Shown: positions 42,939 through 51,126 of the stretch, in pieces
Layout of the letters: every line of letters starts with the position of its first letter
How positions within the stretch are numbered: the stretch's first letter is position 1
Source: Leuconostoc mesenteroides subsp. mesenteroides
Lineage (GTDB): Bacteria > Bacillota > Bacilli > Lactobacillales > Lactobacillaceae
NCBI GenBank assembly: GCA_009676745.1
Contig: CP046062.1
Coordinates: 1,473,501-1,537,500 of the forward strand
Length of the DNA: 64,000 nucleotides
Direction of reading: 5' to 3'
Made by a program: the position numbers and the translations under genes
Notes under the pieces: generated by a model
Told to the model about the DNA's origin: nothing
What the model saw: only the letters and a program-made list of their open reading frames with translations
Database searches by the model: none

Positions 42939-43157
42939 TTAAAATTCCTCGTAGTCCGTTGTCTCTTGTTTGTACTCCGCACTGATTTCACGTAAATCTA
43001 AATCATCTGCTCCTAAAATCACTTTTTCATCAAAATAGTGACGTTTACCAATTGCAACAGCTTGTGTCAGTTTCTGTTCATCTGTGAGTGTATCAGGGAC
43101 ATTAACTGCCACTGTTCTAACCAATGTTTCCATATATTTAACGTTGACGATTGCCAT
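42939..43157 (-). CDS. Small acidic protein of unknown function
   Basis: 72 residues, soluble and acidic. AAGGAGAAT lies before the ATG on the minus strand. It is part of a run of small minus-strand genes, each with its own good ribosome site. No domain is recognised. Confidence 0.6.
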   Translation of the reverse strand: MAIVNVKYMETLVRTVAVNVPDTLTDEQKLTQAVAIGKRHYFDEKVILGADDLDLREISAEYKQETTDYEEF

Positions 43158-43167
43158 ATTATTCTCC

Positions 43168-43386
43168 TTAAATGGTGGTTCTTAGGGTAACGTGTTTACC
43201 CTCAGCTAATTCTTGCATGATAAATGCACTTAATAGCAGTGCTTCATCATCTGATAAATCTATTTCACCCGAGTCATTGCTAGTGGACTCACTGACGTGA
43301 ATTTCACTCCCGCCCATAGGGAATTCATCAGACCATGAAAAGTAACGTATGGCTATATTTTCAATAACTTCATCATTCATTGTCAT
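43168..43386 (-). CDS. Small acidic protein of unknown function
   Basis: 72 residues, strongly acidic (many Asp, Glu, Ser), soluble. A small acidic protein in this position could act as a DNA mimic, as some anti-restriction proteins do, but nothing in the sequence proves it. It overlaps the next gene upstream by 14 bases. Confidence 0.55.
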   Translation of the reverse strand: MTMNDEVIENIAIRYFSWSDEFPMGGSEIHVSESTSNDSGEIDLSDDEALLLSAFIMQELAEGKHVTLRTTI

Positions 43387-43816
43387 TAGTCTCCTGTTGG
43401 TTTTGTGTGTAATAGGTTAGTCCGTTTTCTTCAACTTGATTGAATATTTGGATAAAGTCCTTATCAAGGATATTTTTCTTTTTGTCCAATTCAAATTGTG
43501 ACCAAGTAAATTCCATTGCTTGATATTGACTAGGGGTAATACTGCTAGGCTTTACTTTGGTATCAAGACACAACATAGCTTGATAAAACAACTTGGGACT
43601 TTCTTTTTGCAAAGCTTGCAAAGTGTTGAAAATGGTGTTGACTAATGAAACACTAACGCTAGCTTCAACCATTTCTTCAAAGCCTTTACTTAATTGCGCT
43701 TTATAGTGACTAGTTGGCACTTTGGTCTCATTGAACAAATAAGTCATATCAGCGATTGATTGTGCCATTTTGGCGATTGGTAATTTGCTAAAATCATCAT
43801 AGAATTGCTTTGTCAT
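43373..43816 (-). CDS. Protein of unknown function
   Basis: 147 residues, soluble and helical, without a recognised motif. Its start overlaps the stop codon of the gene before it (in the direction of reading) and AGAAAAAAT precedes it. It is part of the minus-strand cluster. Confidence 0.55.
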   Translation of the reverse strand: MTKQFYDDFSKLPIAKMAQSIADMTYLFNETKVPTSHYKAQLSKGFEEMVEASVSVSLVNTIFNTLQALQKESPKLFYQAMLCLDTKVKPSSITPSQYQAMEFTWSQFELDKKKNILDKDFIQIFNQVEENGLTYYTQNQQETNDNE

Positions 43817-44037
43817 TATTTTTTCTCCAGTTCATCAACATTGACTAATTTAATATTGTTGCCGTATTGGGTGGCTAAAAAGGCAAACGTGTCTTTCAAG
43901 ATGTAATCTGTTGAACGATTAGCGCCATAGATTTGTAAATAAATCGGGTAGCCATGCGTGAGAACAACTTGCTTATCGGTTGAGGCATAACGAACGGTAT
44001 GACCGCTATTGCGAATAAGTTGATAATAAACTTCCAT
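43816..44037 (-). CDS. Small protein of unknown function
   Basis: 73 residues from MEVYYQLIRN; the longer frame to 44154 enters the structured island and is rejected. GGAAAGG lies 10 bases before the ATG. Soluble, alpha/beta-like. It is the first gene downstream of structured island 2. Confidence 0.55.
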   Translation of the reverse strand: MEVYYQLIRNSGHTVRYASTDKQVVLTHGYPIYLQIYGANRSTDYILKDTFAFLATQYGNNIKLVNVDELEKK

Positions 44038-44392
44038 AAGAAATAAACCTTTCCAAAACTTTTTCCTGTTGGCAATCGCTCCAATTGAGCTGGTTGCGTC
44101 GTGACGGGTAACAATTGGCATGATAACCAAAGAAACACAAGGATTGCGCAGCAACTTGCCACGTCCTTGTGTTTCTTTGTAGAGACTGTTTGGCGCTTGC
44201 GCCTTACAGACTCTTTATCATGCGATTGTGAAAACGGCACAGAGCAAACAGAACAATTTGGTGCGATGCGAACGGAAGTGAGCCTTTTGAACCCCCAATT
44301 AACTTTACTGGTGTGGTATCAACCACGCCTGTCAAGTTAATGATCAGGGGGACTGGGGGAAGGGCTATGACTAAAAAATAGTCATGGCTTTT
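44038..44392 (-). promoter_or_regulatory. Structured non-coding island 2
   Basis: No supported gene. CAAAGAAACACAAGGA (44128-44143) and its perfect inverted partner (44164-44179) form a 16-base stem. AGAGACTGT-TTGGCGC / GCGCC-TTACAGACTCT follows (about 44181-44214). Then come the 75-base repeat 44285-44359 and a hairpin with a T tract. On the minus strand the order is repeat, hairpins, ribosome site, gene, as in island 3. Confidence 0.6.
44285..44359. repeat. 75-base repeat, copy 1
   Basis: 73 of 75 bases match 46051-46125, by direct reading. It is an inverted structure: ACCCCCAATTAACTT with AAGTTAATGATCAGGGGG outside, and GGTGTGGT/ACCACGCC inside. The C5/G5 arms recall the MobT oriT at 14.96 kb but the rest does not match. 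Confidence 0.8.
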
Positions 44393-44394
44393 TT
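44364..44394 (+). terminator. Hairpin with T tract (plus-strand terminator form)
   Basis: GCTATGACTA (44364-44373), loop AAAAA, TAGTCATGGC (44379-44388), then TTTTTT. Oriented to end plus-strand RNA, although no plus-strand gene lies upstream; it could end an RNA made from the island. Confidence 0.65.
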
Positions 44395-44605
44395 ATTGAG
44401 ATATTGACTGAACAATAGCGTCAAGAATTGTATCAATTGAAACACTCGCTAGAATGTCTCCATAATCTTTGAAGTAAGTCCCGTTATGTCTGGCTAGACC
44501 ATTACTAGCCACGGTTATTTCATCACCATTTTTGAGAGTTGCAATCATCACACCATTGCTAGTGATTAGCTTATTTACAATTTCAAATGGGTTAGTTTCT
44601 GTCAT
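44393..44605 (-). CDS. Small protein of unknown function
   Basis: 70 residues, soluble, beta-rich, with KNGDEITVASNGLARHNG in the middle. AAGGAGC lies 5-7 bases before the ATG. It overlaps the gene upstream by 14 bases. Its stop is at the edge of the hairpin region. No family is recognised. Confidence 0.55.
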   Translation of the reverse strand: MTETNPFEIVNKLITSNGVMIATLKNGDEITVASNGLARHNGTYFKDYGDILASVSIDTILDAIVQSISQ

Positions 44606-44963
44606 TTTGTTGCTCCTTGTCTGATTTTGGTGAATGATAGTCTGGGTTGTGTAGCCACCAGTCGTTCATAATTTTAAATAACTTTTTACGAATGGTTGCT
44701 GCACTGGCTTTTGGGTTGCCACATACTAGTTCCGTAACATCTTTATTAAAAACAAGATTGGATAATGGATATTTTGCAAAACGCAGTGAGAAAAAATAGT
44801 CATAATCACCGTCCTTGTAGTCATTACGGTACGCTTGCATGTGAATTGGTTTGAAGGTTGACTCACAATCACGCCAACTTAATAATTCTTCTGGTCTGGC
44901 AATATTTTGTTCAATCATCATATAGTCGGTTGTCAAACCTTGATGAGGGCTATACCATGCCAT
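44592..44963 (-). CDS. Protein of unknown function
   Basis: 123 residues from MAWYSPHQGL with AAAGGAG 5 bases upstream; the longer frame to 45005 is less likely. Soluble, with Tyr, Trp and Asp enriched and a C-terminal NDWWLHNPDYH stretch. No domain is recognised. Confidence 0.6.
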   Translation of the reverse strand: MAWYSPHQGLTTDYMMIEQNIARPEELLSWRDCESTFKPIHMQAYRNDYKDGDYDYFFSLRFAKYPLSNLVFNKDVTELVCGNPKASAATIRKKLFKIMNDWWLHNPDYHSPKSDKEQQNDRN

Positions 44964-44973
44964 AATGTCTCCT

Positions 44974-45318
44974 TTACATCCAATCGGGTCTTTCGTCACC
45001 ATCAATACTACCGTGAATATGATTTACTAGGCTTTCGTTTGTGACCGTGATGTTGTTGTCTGCGACGTAGCCAATTGCTAATCTATCGTATTTATCATTT
45101 AGATGTTGATGATGTACCCAATTGTTGTTGAAGGGATAATAAAGTCCTAGCTCGGATAGCTCATCTTCCAGCCCTGACCAAACATTAGCCGTCAAGTCAT
45201 CTTCATCATAGCTTTTAGCTTCATAAACAAGTTCTACGGCTTGAATAGCACCGCTAGGAATGAGTACCATTGCAGGATTTTGTAAGTAGGTTTCCATTCT
45301 AATAATTTTGATATTCAT
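44974..45318 (-). CDS. Protein of unknown function
   Basis: 114 residues, soluble, acidic, with SYDEDDLTANVWSGLEDEL in the middle. AGGAAGG precedes the ATG on the minus strand. Acidic small proteins are enriched in this cluster. No domain is recognised. Confidence 0.6.
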   Translation of the reverse strand: MNIKIIRMETYLQNPAMVLIPSGAIQAVELVYEAKSYDEDDLTANVWSGLEDELSELGLYYPFNNNWVHHQHLNDKYDRLAIGYVADNNITVTNESLVNHIHGSIDGDERPDWM

Positions 45319-45335
45319 TTTTATATCCTTCCTGA

Positions 45336-45767
45336 TTATTTAAACTGATTTTCTGCAAATGAGTAATAATCATCTGTGCTAACAATAAAATGGTCATTAA
45401 CTGGTACTTGTAATAATTGCCCAACTTCTCTTAGCTTTTGTGTTAAGGCAATATCTTCTTGTGAGGGAACTAAATGACCACTGGGGTGATTATGCGCAAG
45501 AATGATACTACTGGCGTTATTTAAGAGCGCTATTTGAAACACTTCCCTAGGAGATACAACAATACTGGAAATTTGTCCTATGGCAATCGTGTCTGAGGCG
45601 ATAACGTCCAATTGAGAATTTAAGCTCATGACAATCAACCGTTCTTGCAATTGACGCCCAATTTGATGTTTGAGGTAATTACCGACTTCAACCGCTGATT
45701 TAGCAGTAAAGTCTACACTGACATCTCTCAGTTGAAAACCTGAATTTGTGACTGTGATATTAGACAT
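45336..45767 (-). CDS. RadC-family JAB/MPN-domain protein
   Basis: 143 residues. The JAMM metal motif is complete: AHNHPSG (His 92, His 94) and SQED (Ser 102, Asp 105), with a Glu before. The N-terminal helix-hairpin-helix of full-length RadC is missing, as usual for plasmid and phage forms. The biochemical role of RadC is not settled; plasmid versions are often near transfer or anti-restriction genes. AGGAGGAC lies 6 bases before the ATG. It follows island 3. Confidence 0.85.
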   Translation of the reverse strand: MSNITVTNSGFQLRDVSVDFTAKSAVEVGNYLKHQIGRQLQERLIVMSLNSQLDVIASDTIAIGQISSIVVSPREVFQIALLNNASSIILAHNHPSGHLVPSQEDIALTQKLREVGQLLQVPVNDHFIVSTDDYYSFAENQFK

Positions 45768-46002
45768 TATTTTGTCCTCCTGTTGGCCTGTTTTGTGACC
45801 AATTTATTCTTATTGCGTTGTGAACGGACAAACTAAAACAAGCCAGGGCGGGTTTGCAAAGCTCGCGTAGCGACACGTAGTGCTTGGCCTTGCAAATTTA
45901 GCCCAAATCTTTGGACTTTAGTCCTTAGATTTGTTTGGCTTGTTAAAGTTTTGGTAGTCACAAAAGCAAGAATAGATGGTGCATAACAGCCAGCAGGAAG
46001 GA

Positions 46003-46054
46003 AAGCCATCACATTTAAACGGTTTGAAAATCGTTTGAATGTGATGGCTTTTTT
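46003..46054 (+). terminator. Strong plus-strand hairpin terminator
   Basis: Arms at 46003-46021 and 46032-46050 pair over 19 bases with a single G-U, followed by TTTT and directly by the 75-base repeat. It would insulate the transfer operon from read-through. Confidence 0.7.
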
Positions 46055-46125
46055 GAACCCCCAATTAACTTTACTGGTGTGGTATTAACCACGCCTGTCA
46101 AGTTAATGATTAGGGGGACTGGGGG
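46051..46125. repeat. 75-base repeat, copy 2
   Basis: This is the second copy of 44285-44359, with two differences (TATT for TATC, GATT for GATC). It has the same outer and inner inverted arms. Confidence 0.8.
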
Positions 46126-46136
46126 TGGTTTGTTTA

Positions 46137-46165
46137 GCCTCAGGAAAAACCATTTACTTTTATGA
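46137..46165 (+). promoter_or_regulatory. Shared upstream box of the second transfer operons, copy 1
   Basis: GCCTCAGGAAAAACCATTTAC then TTTTATGA is found again at 58180-58207 with one base changed, both 60-85 bases before the first gene of a plus-strand transfer operon. It is a likely activator or repressor site, or a -35 region, that makes the two operons respond together. Confidence 0.65.
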
Positions 46166-46220
46166 GCTTATTTAAAAGGTTGGTATATTGACCTTATATT
46201 AAACAAAAGGGAGCTACAAA

Positions 46221-46487
46221 ATGGCTAAAAAAACAATCGACCAACAAATTAAAGAAAAGCAAACACGTTTGGATGAACTTGATTTACAAGCAAAGGCAAT
46301 CCAAGACGAAAAGCGTGCCATCAAAAAAGACATCAAACAACTTAATGATGCCCTTGTCGCTGAATTAGGACGGTCATTGCTGGCGAAAATGAATTTAGAA
46401 ACAGATGAGATTGACCAGGCATTTGCCGAATTGAATCACTTACCAATTGACAAACAAGTTGGAGGACAAGCCCATGGCGATCAGTAA
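46221..46487 (+). CDS. Small coiled-coil protein, first gene of the operon
   Basis: 88 residues; residues 1-55 form a Lys/Glu/Leu-rich coiled coil. GGGAGC lies 7 bases before the ATG. It overlaps the next gene by 14 bases. It may be a regulator or a relaxosome accessory; there is no clear DNA-binding motif. Confidence 0.6.
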   Translation: MAKKTIDQQIKEKQTRLDELDLQAKAIQDEKRAIKKDIKQLNDALVAELGRSLLAKMNLETDEIDQAFAELNHLPIDKQVGGQAHGDQ

Positions 46488-48735
46488 GGAAGAGCGTGCG
46501 CAACTCAAACTACTACCAATTCGTGGCTATTGTGATTGGAAAGGTATTCCATACACAACGGATACCCCAACTGAGTTGCGTATGGTTGATCACGACAGTT
46601 TAGTCGTTAGAACAAAATTAAACCGCTTTGTATGGAACTCGACTGGCGTTAAAGGTGATTTGGTTGATTTCATTCACTACTATGAATTAGGCAAATCAGA
46701 TGTTGACAGTAAAGGTACCGCGATTAAAAATCAACTCGCTTACGCACGCTTTGTTAAAGGTGAAAACATTGATGTCTCTAAACTTTATGAGGACAACACC
46801 CCGCGTTACAAGTTTGATTATGACAAGGTCTTCAAAACCCAAGAAACAAATGTCGCCAAAGATTACTTAGTTAATCAACGAAAACTCAATCCGCTGTTTG
46901 TTGACAATTTATTGAAAAGTGGCGCAGTGGTACAAGGTAGTCGCTACCGTGAAGGTGACAAGCTGCATCAAAACCCCGTCATCTTTCCCTGGAAGGATGT
47001 GAATGGCAAAATTGTTGGCGCTGATCGTCAGGGTACTGAACAAGACTTTGAACATTACAAAAAACGTGGCACTTCCAAAAAAATATTTGCTGGCAGTGAT
47101 ACCTCAACGGGTTATAACCTCTCATTTGGATCAGGCGACAAAACATTGATTTTATTTGAAAGTCCAATTGACCTGTTAAGTTACGCCCAACAAAATCACC
47201 AAGACATGGTGAAAAATAACGCCACACTGTTGTCAGTGTCTGGCACTGATGCTAAGCGTGGTTTGCAATATTTGAATGATGCGGTTGCTGCTAAGCAAGC
47301 TAAATTCAATAGAATCATTGTGGCCTTTGATAACGATGTCGCAGGGTTTAAAGCCGCTGATTACTTTGATCGTTTTAGTTTTAAAAATCCAATTACTGGT
47401 GAAGCGATTGAAGCAGAGCGTCATATTCCCTTACAAGGCAAAGATTGGAACGAACAATTAAAAGCAGGTGTTACAGGCCGTCGTGTCATGAGTATGACGG
47501 ATAATGCTAATCGCTTAGATGCCTTAGAAAAGTTAGCCGTACAAGAGACACAAACGCCTGATTATGTGGATGTCAAAATGAGCACCATTCAACCTGTTAA
47601 GGAAGTCTCAGACATAAAGTTAAATAAGCAAACAGATAAACGTCGTTCTAAAGCTGATCGTCGTAAGGAAAATGCTTTAAAAAATAAGCAAATTATTCAA
47701 GAGGCAATGGGGAAGGTAGCAAAGTACCAACAAGATCCTGCTGAGCTTAAAAAGCTCCTTGATTTTACCGCTACTGGCTTAAATTATTCGGCTCGTAATT
47801 CAATGTTGATTCAACTACAAAACCCAAAAGCCACCTTGTTAAAAGGCTATAAACAATGGTCAGCGGATGGTATCCAAGTCAATAAAGGTGAGAAGGGTAT
47901 CAAGATATTTGGTGCCCCAACCAACTTAAAAACAATCATTGCTGAAAATGGCGAAAAAATACGTTGGTCTGATGCGACACCTGAACAAAAGCAATTAGCC
48001 AATAACAACCAATTGGAAGTCCGCAGTGTGAAACATTATCCAGTCGAAACCGTGTTTGATGTTCGCCAAACAAACGCCACTGCTGCGCAATTGCCAAGCA
48101 TGTTACCCAATCGTCCAATTGACTTAGCCACTGATAAAAGTCCAAAACATTTGGATGCGGCCTATAAAACATTATTGAAGTTCGCCGACAAGCTTAAAGT
48201 GCCCGTCATTGACCAAGGTGTAGACGAACAAATTGCCAAGCGGCCAATGACCTGGCAAGGACAAGCAAAAGGCGCCTTTGTTCAATCAAAAACCAATAAG
48301 GATGAAAAATATATCCTGTTGCGCAGTGATCTAACCCCAACTGATAAAATTCACACCTTAGCACACGAAATAGCGCATGCACAGCTTCATTCACTGCAAA
48401 GCCAAAACAATTGGCCCACAGCGATTAAAGAGACACAAGCAGAGTTATCAAGCTATGTGATTACTAAAAACTTAGGCATTGAGCCAGGTGAGAAAAGTGT
48501 TGATTATATTGCGGGTTGGTCAAAGAATTTAAAAGCGCTAGAGGGTCAAAACACTGGCAAAATCATTAGTCAGGCACTCAAAGCAAGTACCGATGTGACG
48601 CAGTATCTCTCGGATAACTTGAGCAACGGTGAAGTACGCCAACCAAAAACAACAAAATTGCTTAAGCCTGATAAGTTAGCGGTTGTCGAACAAAACTATC
48701 AGGCCATTAATCAAACAAGTACACGACACATGTAA
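46474..48735 (+). CDS. Toprim-primase / ArdC-type protein with zinc-peptidase motif
   Basis: 753 residues from ATG 46474 (TTGGAGG upstream). Three parts are seen. Residues about 1-330 are a DUF3991/Toprim-like primase part (RGYCDWKGIPY, later TLILFESPIDLLSYAQ and IIVAFDNDVAG). Residues about 400-530 are an ArdC-type ssDNA-binding part (NYSARNSMLIQLQNP, KGYKQWSADGIQVNKGEKGI). Residues about 555-720 are a metallopeptidase-like part with HEIAHAQLH near 631. Such fusions protect or prime incoming single-stranded DNA and counter restriction in the recipient. It is the largest protein outside the transfer core and is probably carried into the recipient or made early. Confidence 0.82.
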   Translation: MAISKEERAQLKLLPIRGYCDWKGIPYTTDTPTELRMVDHDSLVVRTKLNRFVWNSTGVKGDLVDFIHYYELGKSDVDSKGTAIKNQLAYARFVKGENIDVSKLYEDNTPRYKFDYDKVFKTQETNVAKDYLVNQRKLNPLFVDNLLKSGAVVQGSRYREGDKLHQNPVIFPWKDVNGKIVGADRQGTEQDFEHYKKRGTSKKIFAGSDTSTGYNLSFGSGDKTLILFESPIDLLSYAQQNHQDMVKNNATLLSVSGTDAKRGLQYLNDAVAAKQAKFNRIIVAFDNDVAGFKAADYFDRFSFKNPITGEAIEAERHIPLQGKDWNEQLKAGVTGRRVMSMTDNANRLDALEKLAVQETQTPDYVDVKMSTIQPVKEVSDIKLNKQTDKRRSKADRRKENALKNKQIIQEAMGKVAKYQQDPAELKKLLDFTATGLNYSARNSMLIQLQNPKATLLKGYKQWSADGIQVNKGEKGIKIFGAPTNLKTIIAENGEKIRWSDATPEQKQLANNNQLEVRSVKHYPVETVFDVRQTNATAAQLPSMLPNRPIDLATDKSPKHLDAAYKTLLKFADKLKVPVIDQGVDEQIAKRPMTWQGQAKGAFVQSKTNKDEKYILLRSDLTPTDKIHTLAHEIAHAQLHSLQSQNNWPTAIKETQAELSSYVITKNLGIEPGEKSVDYIAGWSKNLKALEGQNTGKIISQALKASTDVTQYLSDNLSNGEVRQPKTTKLLKPDKLAVVEQNYQAINQTSTRHM

Positions 48736-48748
48736 AAGGAGCAAACAC

Positions 48749-49231
48749 ATGTCACAAGAAAACATTCAAGAAGTTACAGGTTTTATCACAAGCATTACAA
48801 AGTCTGCTGAAGTTAATATTTTATCCTTCCAGGAAAAGGGGCAACCAGGTGCAATTGCTTTGACAATTGAAACCAGGCGCTACCATGAATTATTCCCAGC
48901 AGGCGATCCAATTCTAGGTATTGAAATGGTGGCGGTATTACAACAAGTTGGCAAGAAATTACAAGTGATGTCAATCTATGATCCCGAAGGTGATTTTATT
49001 GCCGCTGATGAAGTGCCAGAACTTGGCCAATTGAATCATCAATTAGATGATGCCAAAAGCACAGATGTCTACACAAGTTTACTCGCTGATCGTCAAAAAG
49101 CAGTTGATCACATTGAGGCGAGTACAAGCGAATTAGAAGAATTAGCCAGAGAACATGATGCTGCAAAGCAAGTTCCAGAAAGCAAGACGAATTATGGTGA
49201 TCCCGTTACTGACCAGGGAGGAAATGAATGA
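48749..49231 (+). CDS. Transfer-operon protein of unknown function
   Basis: 160 residues from ATG 48749 (AAAAGGAGC upstream). The first 95 residues look beta-rich; the rest is an acidic coiled helix (STSELEELAREHDAA). It overlaps the AAA+ gene by ATGA, so it may act with that ATPase, for example as an adaptor (inference). Confidence 0.6.
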   Translation: MSQENIQEVTGFITSITKSAEVNILSFQEKGQPGAIALTIETRRYHELFPAGDPILGIEMVAVLQQVGKKLQVMSIYDPEGDFIAADEVPELGQLNHQLDDAKSTDVYTSLLADRQKAVDHIEASTSELEELAREHDAAKQVPESKTNYGDPVTDQGGNE

Positions 49232-51126
49232 TTGAATTAAAACAAAATAATCCCACACCTTACCTTGACCGCTATACAACAGACATCAGTGCTAAAGTCA
49301 TGCTTGAACCAGACAAATATCATGCTTATGAACGGGAAAGTATTACGCGTCGTATCATGGTCTCACTGATGAAACAAATTCAAAATGCGCCTTTATTAGT
49401 TGGGTTACCAGGTGTTGGTAAAACAGCCATTGTAGAAGACCTAGCCAGACAATTAATTGATACAAAGGTGGCTAGTTTACAGGGAAAACATCTGATTCAA
49501 ATAAGTTTGGCCAACTTGATGAAAAGCAGTGATGGTGAGTCATTTGCGCATAAATTTCAAGCCATCATTGATGAATTGATTGCCAATAAAGACAATGTGA
49601 TTGCCTTTATTGATGAAATTCATCAAATTGTTGGGACTGGTGCTGAAACGTCAGGCAGTTCATTGGATGCGGGTAATATTATTAAGCCAGCCCTGAGTCG
49701 TGATGATCTCCAAATTATTGGGGCAACGACTACGAAAGAATTTCACGAATATGTGGCGCGTGATGGCGCACTGATGCGGCGATTTGATTTGATTGAAGTG
49801 CCAGAACTAAGCTTTGAACAAACGAAACATGTTTTATCTAAAGTTGCCTTACAACTAAATAACGGTATTGAAGTGCCAGAAATGGTACAAGACAGAATTA
49901 TGGCACTATCACAACGCTATATCACTGACCGTTACTTTCCTGAAAAGGCAATTATGTTGCTAGATGGTGCGTTAAGTGTCGCACGCCTAGATAATCGACC
50001 AACACTGTCAAATCAAGACGTAGCTACGATTATCCATGATGACTATCATGTCCCTGAATATGTCATTAATCAGACGACTGATGAACGATTATTGAACTTG
50101 TTACCAAGACTAAAAAGCCAGGTGATTGGTCAAGACACAGCTTTGGAAAAAGTTGCGATGAAGCTGACTAACCGTGAGGCAGGACTGGCTGACACCTCAA
50201 AACCTGAGTCATTTCTCTTTATGGGGCCAACTGGTGTTGGTAAGACTGAGACTGCTAAACAACTAGCGCTAAATCTATTTGGTAACGCTCAAAACTTTAT
50301 TCGCTTTGATATGTCTGAGTTTAAGTTTGCAGGGACTAGCCTAGAACGGTTTAAAGATCAACTCACAACTAGAGTCAGGCACACACCTTATGCCGTATTG
50401 TTGTTGGATGAAATTGAAAAGGCTGATCCAGAAGTGATGGACTTACTTTTGCAGGTCTTAGATGATGGTCGTTTGAGTGATGAATATGGTCTTGTCATTA
50501 ATTTTAAAGACTTAATCATTGTCATGACAACTAACTCAGGGGCCACAGCAGTGATGAATCGTGATGCCAAATCAGATTCTGTTAAAGAAGACAAAAAGCG
50601 TCAAGCCAACTTTGAAGAACAACTCGAAATTGCCTTGCAAAGCGATGGTTACCGTCCTGAGTTTATCGCTAGAATTGGTGCCATTATTGTCTTTGATGTC
50701 TTAAAGATGGCGGATATGGTGCGAATTGTTGAATTGAAGTTGTCACGTCTCAATCAAAAAGCACAAGAGAGCGGCTTCAATATTGTTTTTGACACACAAG
50801 AGGTGGCGCGCTATATCCCATCGTTTGACCTGGGCTTTGAATATCTGAATGACACACAGGAGGTCAGCTCACCAATTGCCAACTACATCGCAGACGTTGG
50901 TTATAAACCATCGCGTGGTGTCAGACCAATTGATGACACGATTGCTACGTATGTGAGTGATCCAGTGTCTGCCGCAATTATTCAAAAGCGACAAGGATTA
51001 GGGCAGGACTTTGATACTTTCATCTTTAGAGCCATTGGTAATCCACCATCCTTAACAAGCCCTTATGGTGAATGGCAAGTTGTGGTTTCCACAGTTAAGG
51101 AGGCAACAGACAATGAAGCTATTTAA
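49228..51126 (+). CDS. Two-domain Clp-like AAA+ ATPase of the transfer operon
   Basis: 632 residues. It has two ATPase domains: the first with Walker A GLPGVGKT near 60 and Walker B VIAFIDEIHQI near 125, the second with Walker A GPTGVGKT near 332 and Walker B VLLLDEIEKAD near 392. Both look active. The Clp N-domain and the middle coiled domain are missing, and there is no clear ClpP-binding loop, so it is probably an unfoldase or remodelling enzyme and not a protease partner. It overlaps the VirD4-like gene, whose own ATPase motifs are degraded. Confidence 0.85.
   Translation: MIELKQNNPTPYLDRYTTDISAKVMLEPDKYHAYERESITRRIMVSLMKQIQNAPLLVGLPGVGKTAIVEDLARQLIDTKVASLQGKHLIQISLANLMKSSDGESFAHKFQAIIDELIANKDNVIAFIDEIHQIVGTGAETSGSSLDAGNIIKPALSRDDLQIIGATTTKEFHEYVARDGALMRRFDLIEVPELSFEQTKHVLSKVALQLNNGIEVPEMVQDRIMALSQRYITDRYFPEKAIMLLDGALSVARLDNRPTLSNQDVATIIHDDYHVPEYVINQTTDERLLNLLPRLKSQVIGQDTALEKVAMKLTNREAGLADTSKPESFLFMGPTGVGKTETAKQLALNLFGNAQNFIRFDMSEFKFAGTSLERFKDQLTTRVRHTPYAVLLLDEIEKADPEVMDLLLQVLDDGRLSDEYGLVINFKDLIIVMTTNSGATAVMNRDAKSDSVKEDKKRQANFEEQLEIALQSDGYRPEFIARIGAIIVFDVLKMADMVRIVELKLSRLNQKAQESGFNIVFDTQEVARYIPSFDLGFEYLNDTQEVSSPIANYIADVGYKPSRGVRPIDDTIATYVSDPVSAAIIQKRQGLGQDFDTFIFRAIGNPPSLTSPYGEWQVVVSTVKEATDNEAI

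Larger units (their letters stand above)
45768..46220. promoter_or_regulatory. Structured non-coding island 3 and divergent control region
   Basis: No gene is supported. It holds AACAAGCCA/TTGGCTTGTT as outer arms (about 45837-45940), GGGTTTGCAAAG with CCTTGCAAATTTAGCCC inside, a loop with CGCGTAGCGACACGTAG, then nested AAATCT-TTGGACT-TTAGTCC-TTAGATTT. To the right come the 19-base hairpin at 46003-46050, the second 75-base repeat and the box shared with 58.18 kb. The island serves both the minus-strand radC gene and the plus-strand transfer genes. Confidence 0.6.

Noticed and set aside
43896..44340. Frames on both strands across island 2 (114 codons minus, 79 codons plus)
   Set aside because: They read through long perfect inverted repeats; their composition is unlike the neighbours and start sites are poor.
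44285..44359. Second MobT-type oriT in the 75-base repeats
   Set aside because: The C5/G5 arms resemble the oriT at 14955, but the CTAACA core before the G run is missing and the spacer is much longer, so it is listed only as a repeat.
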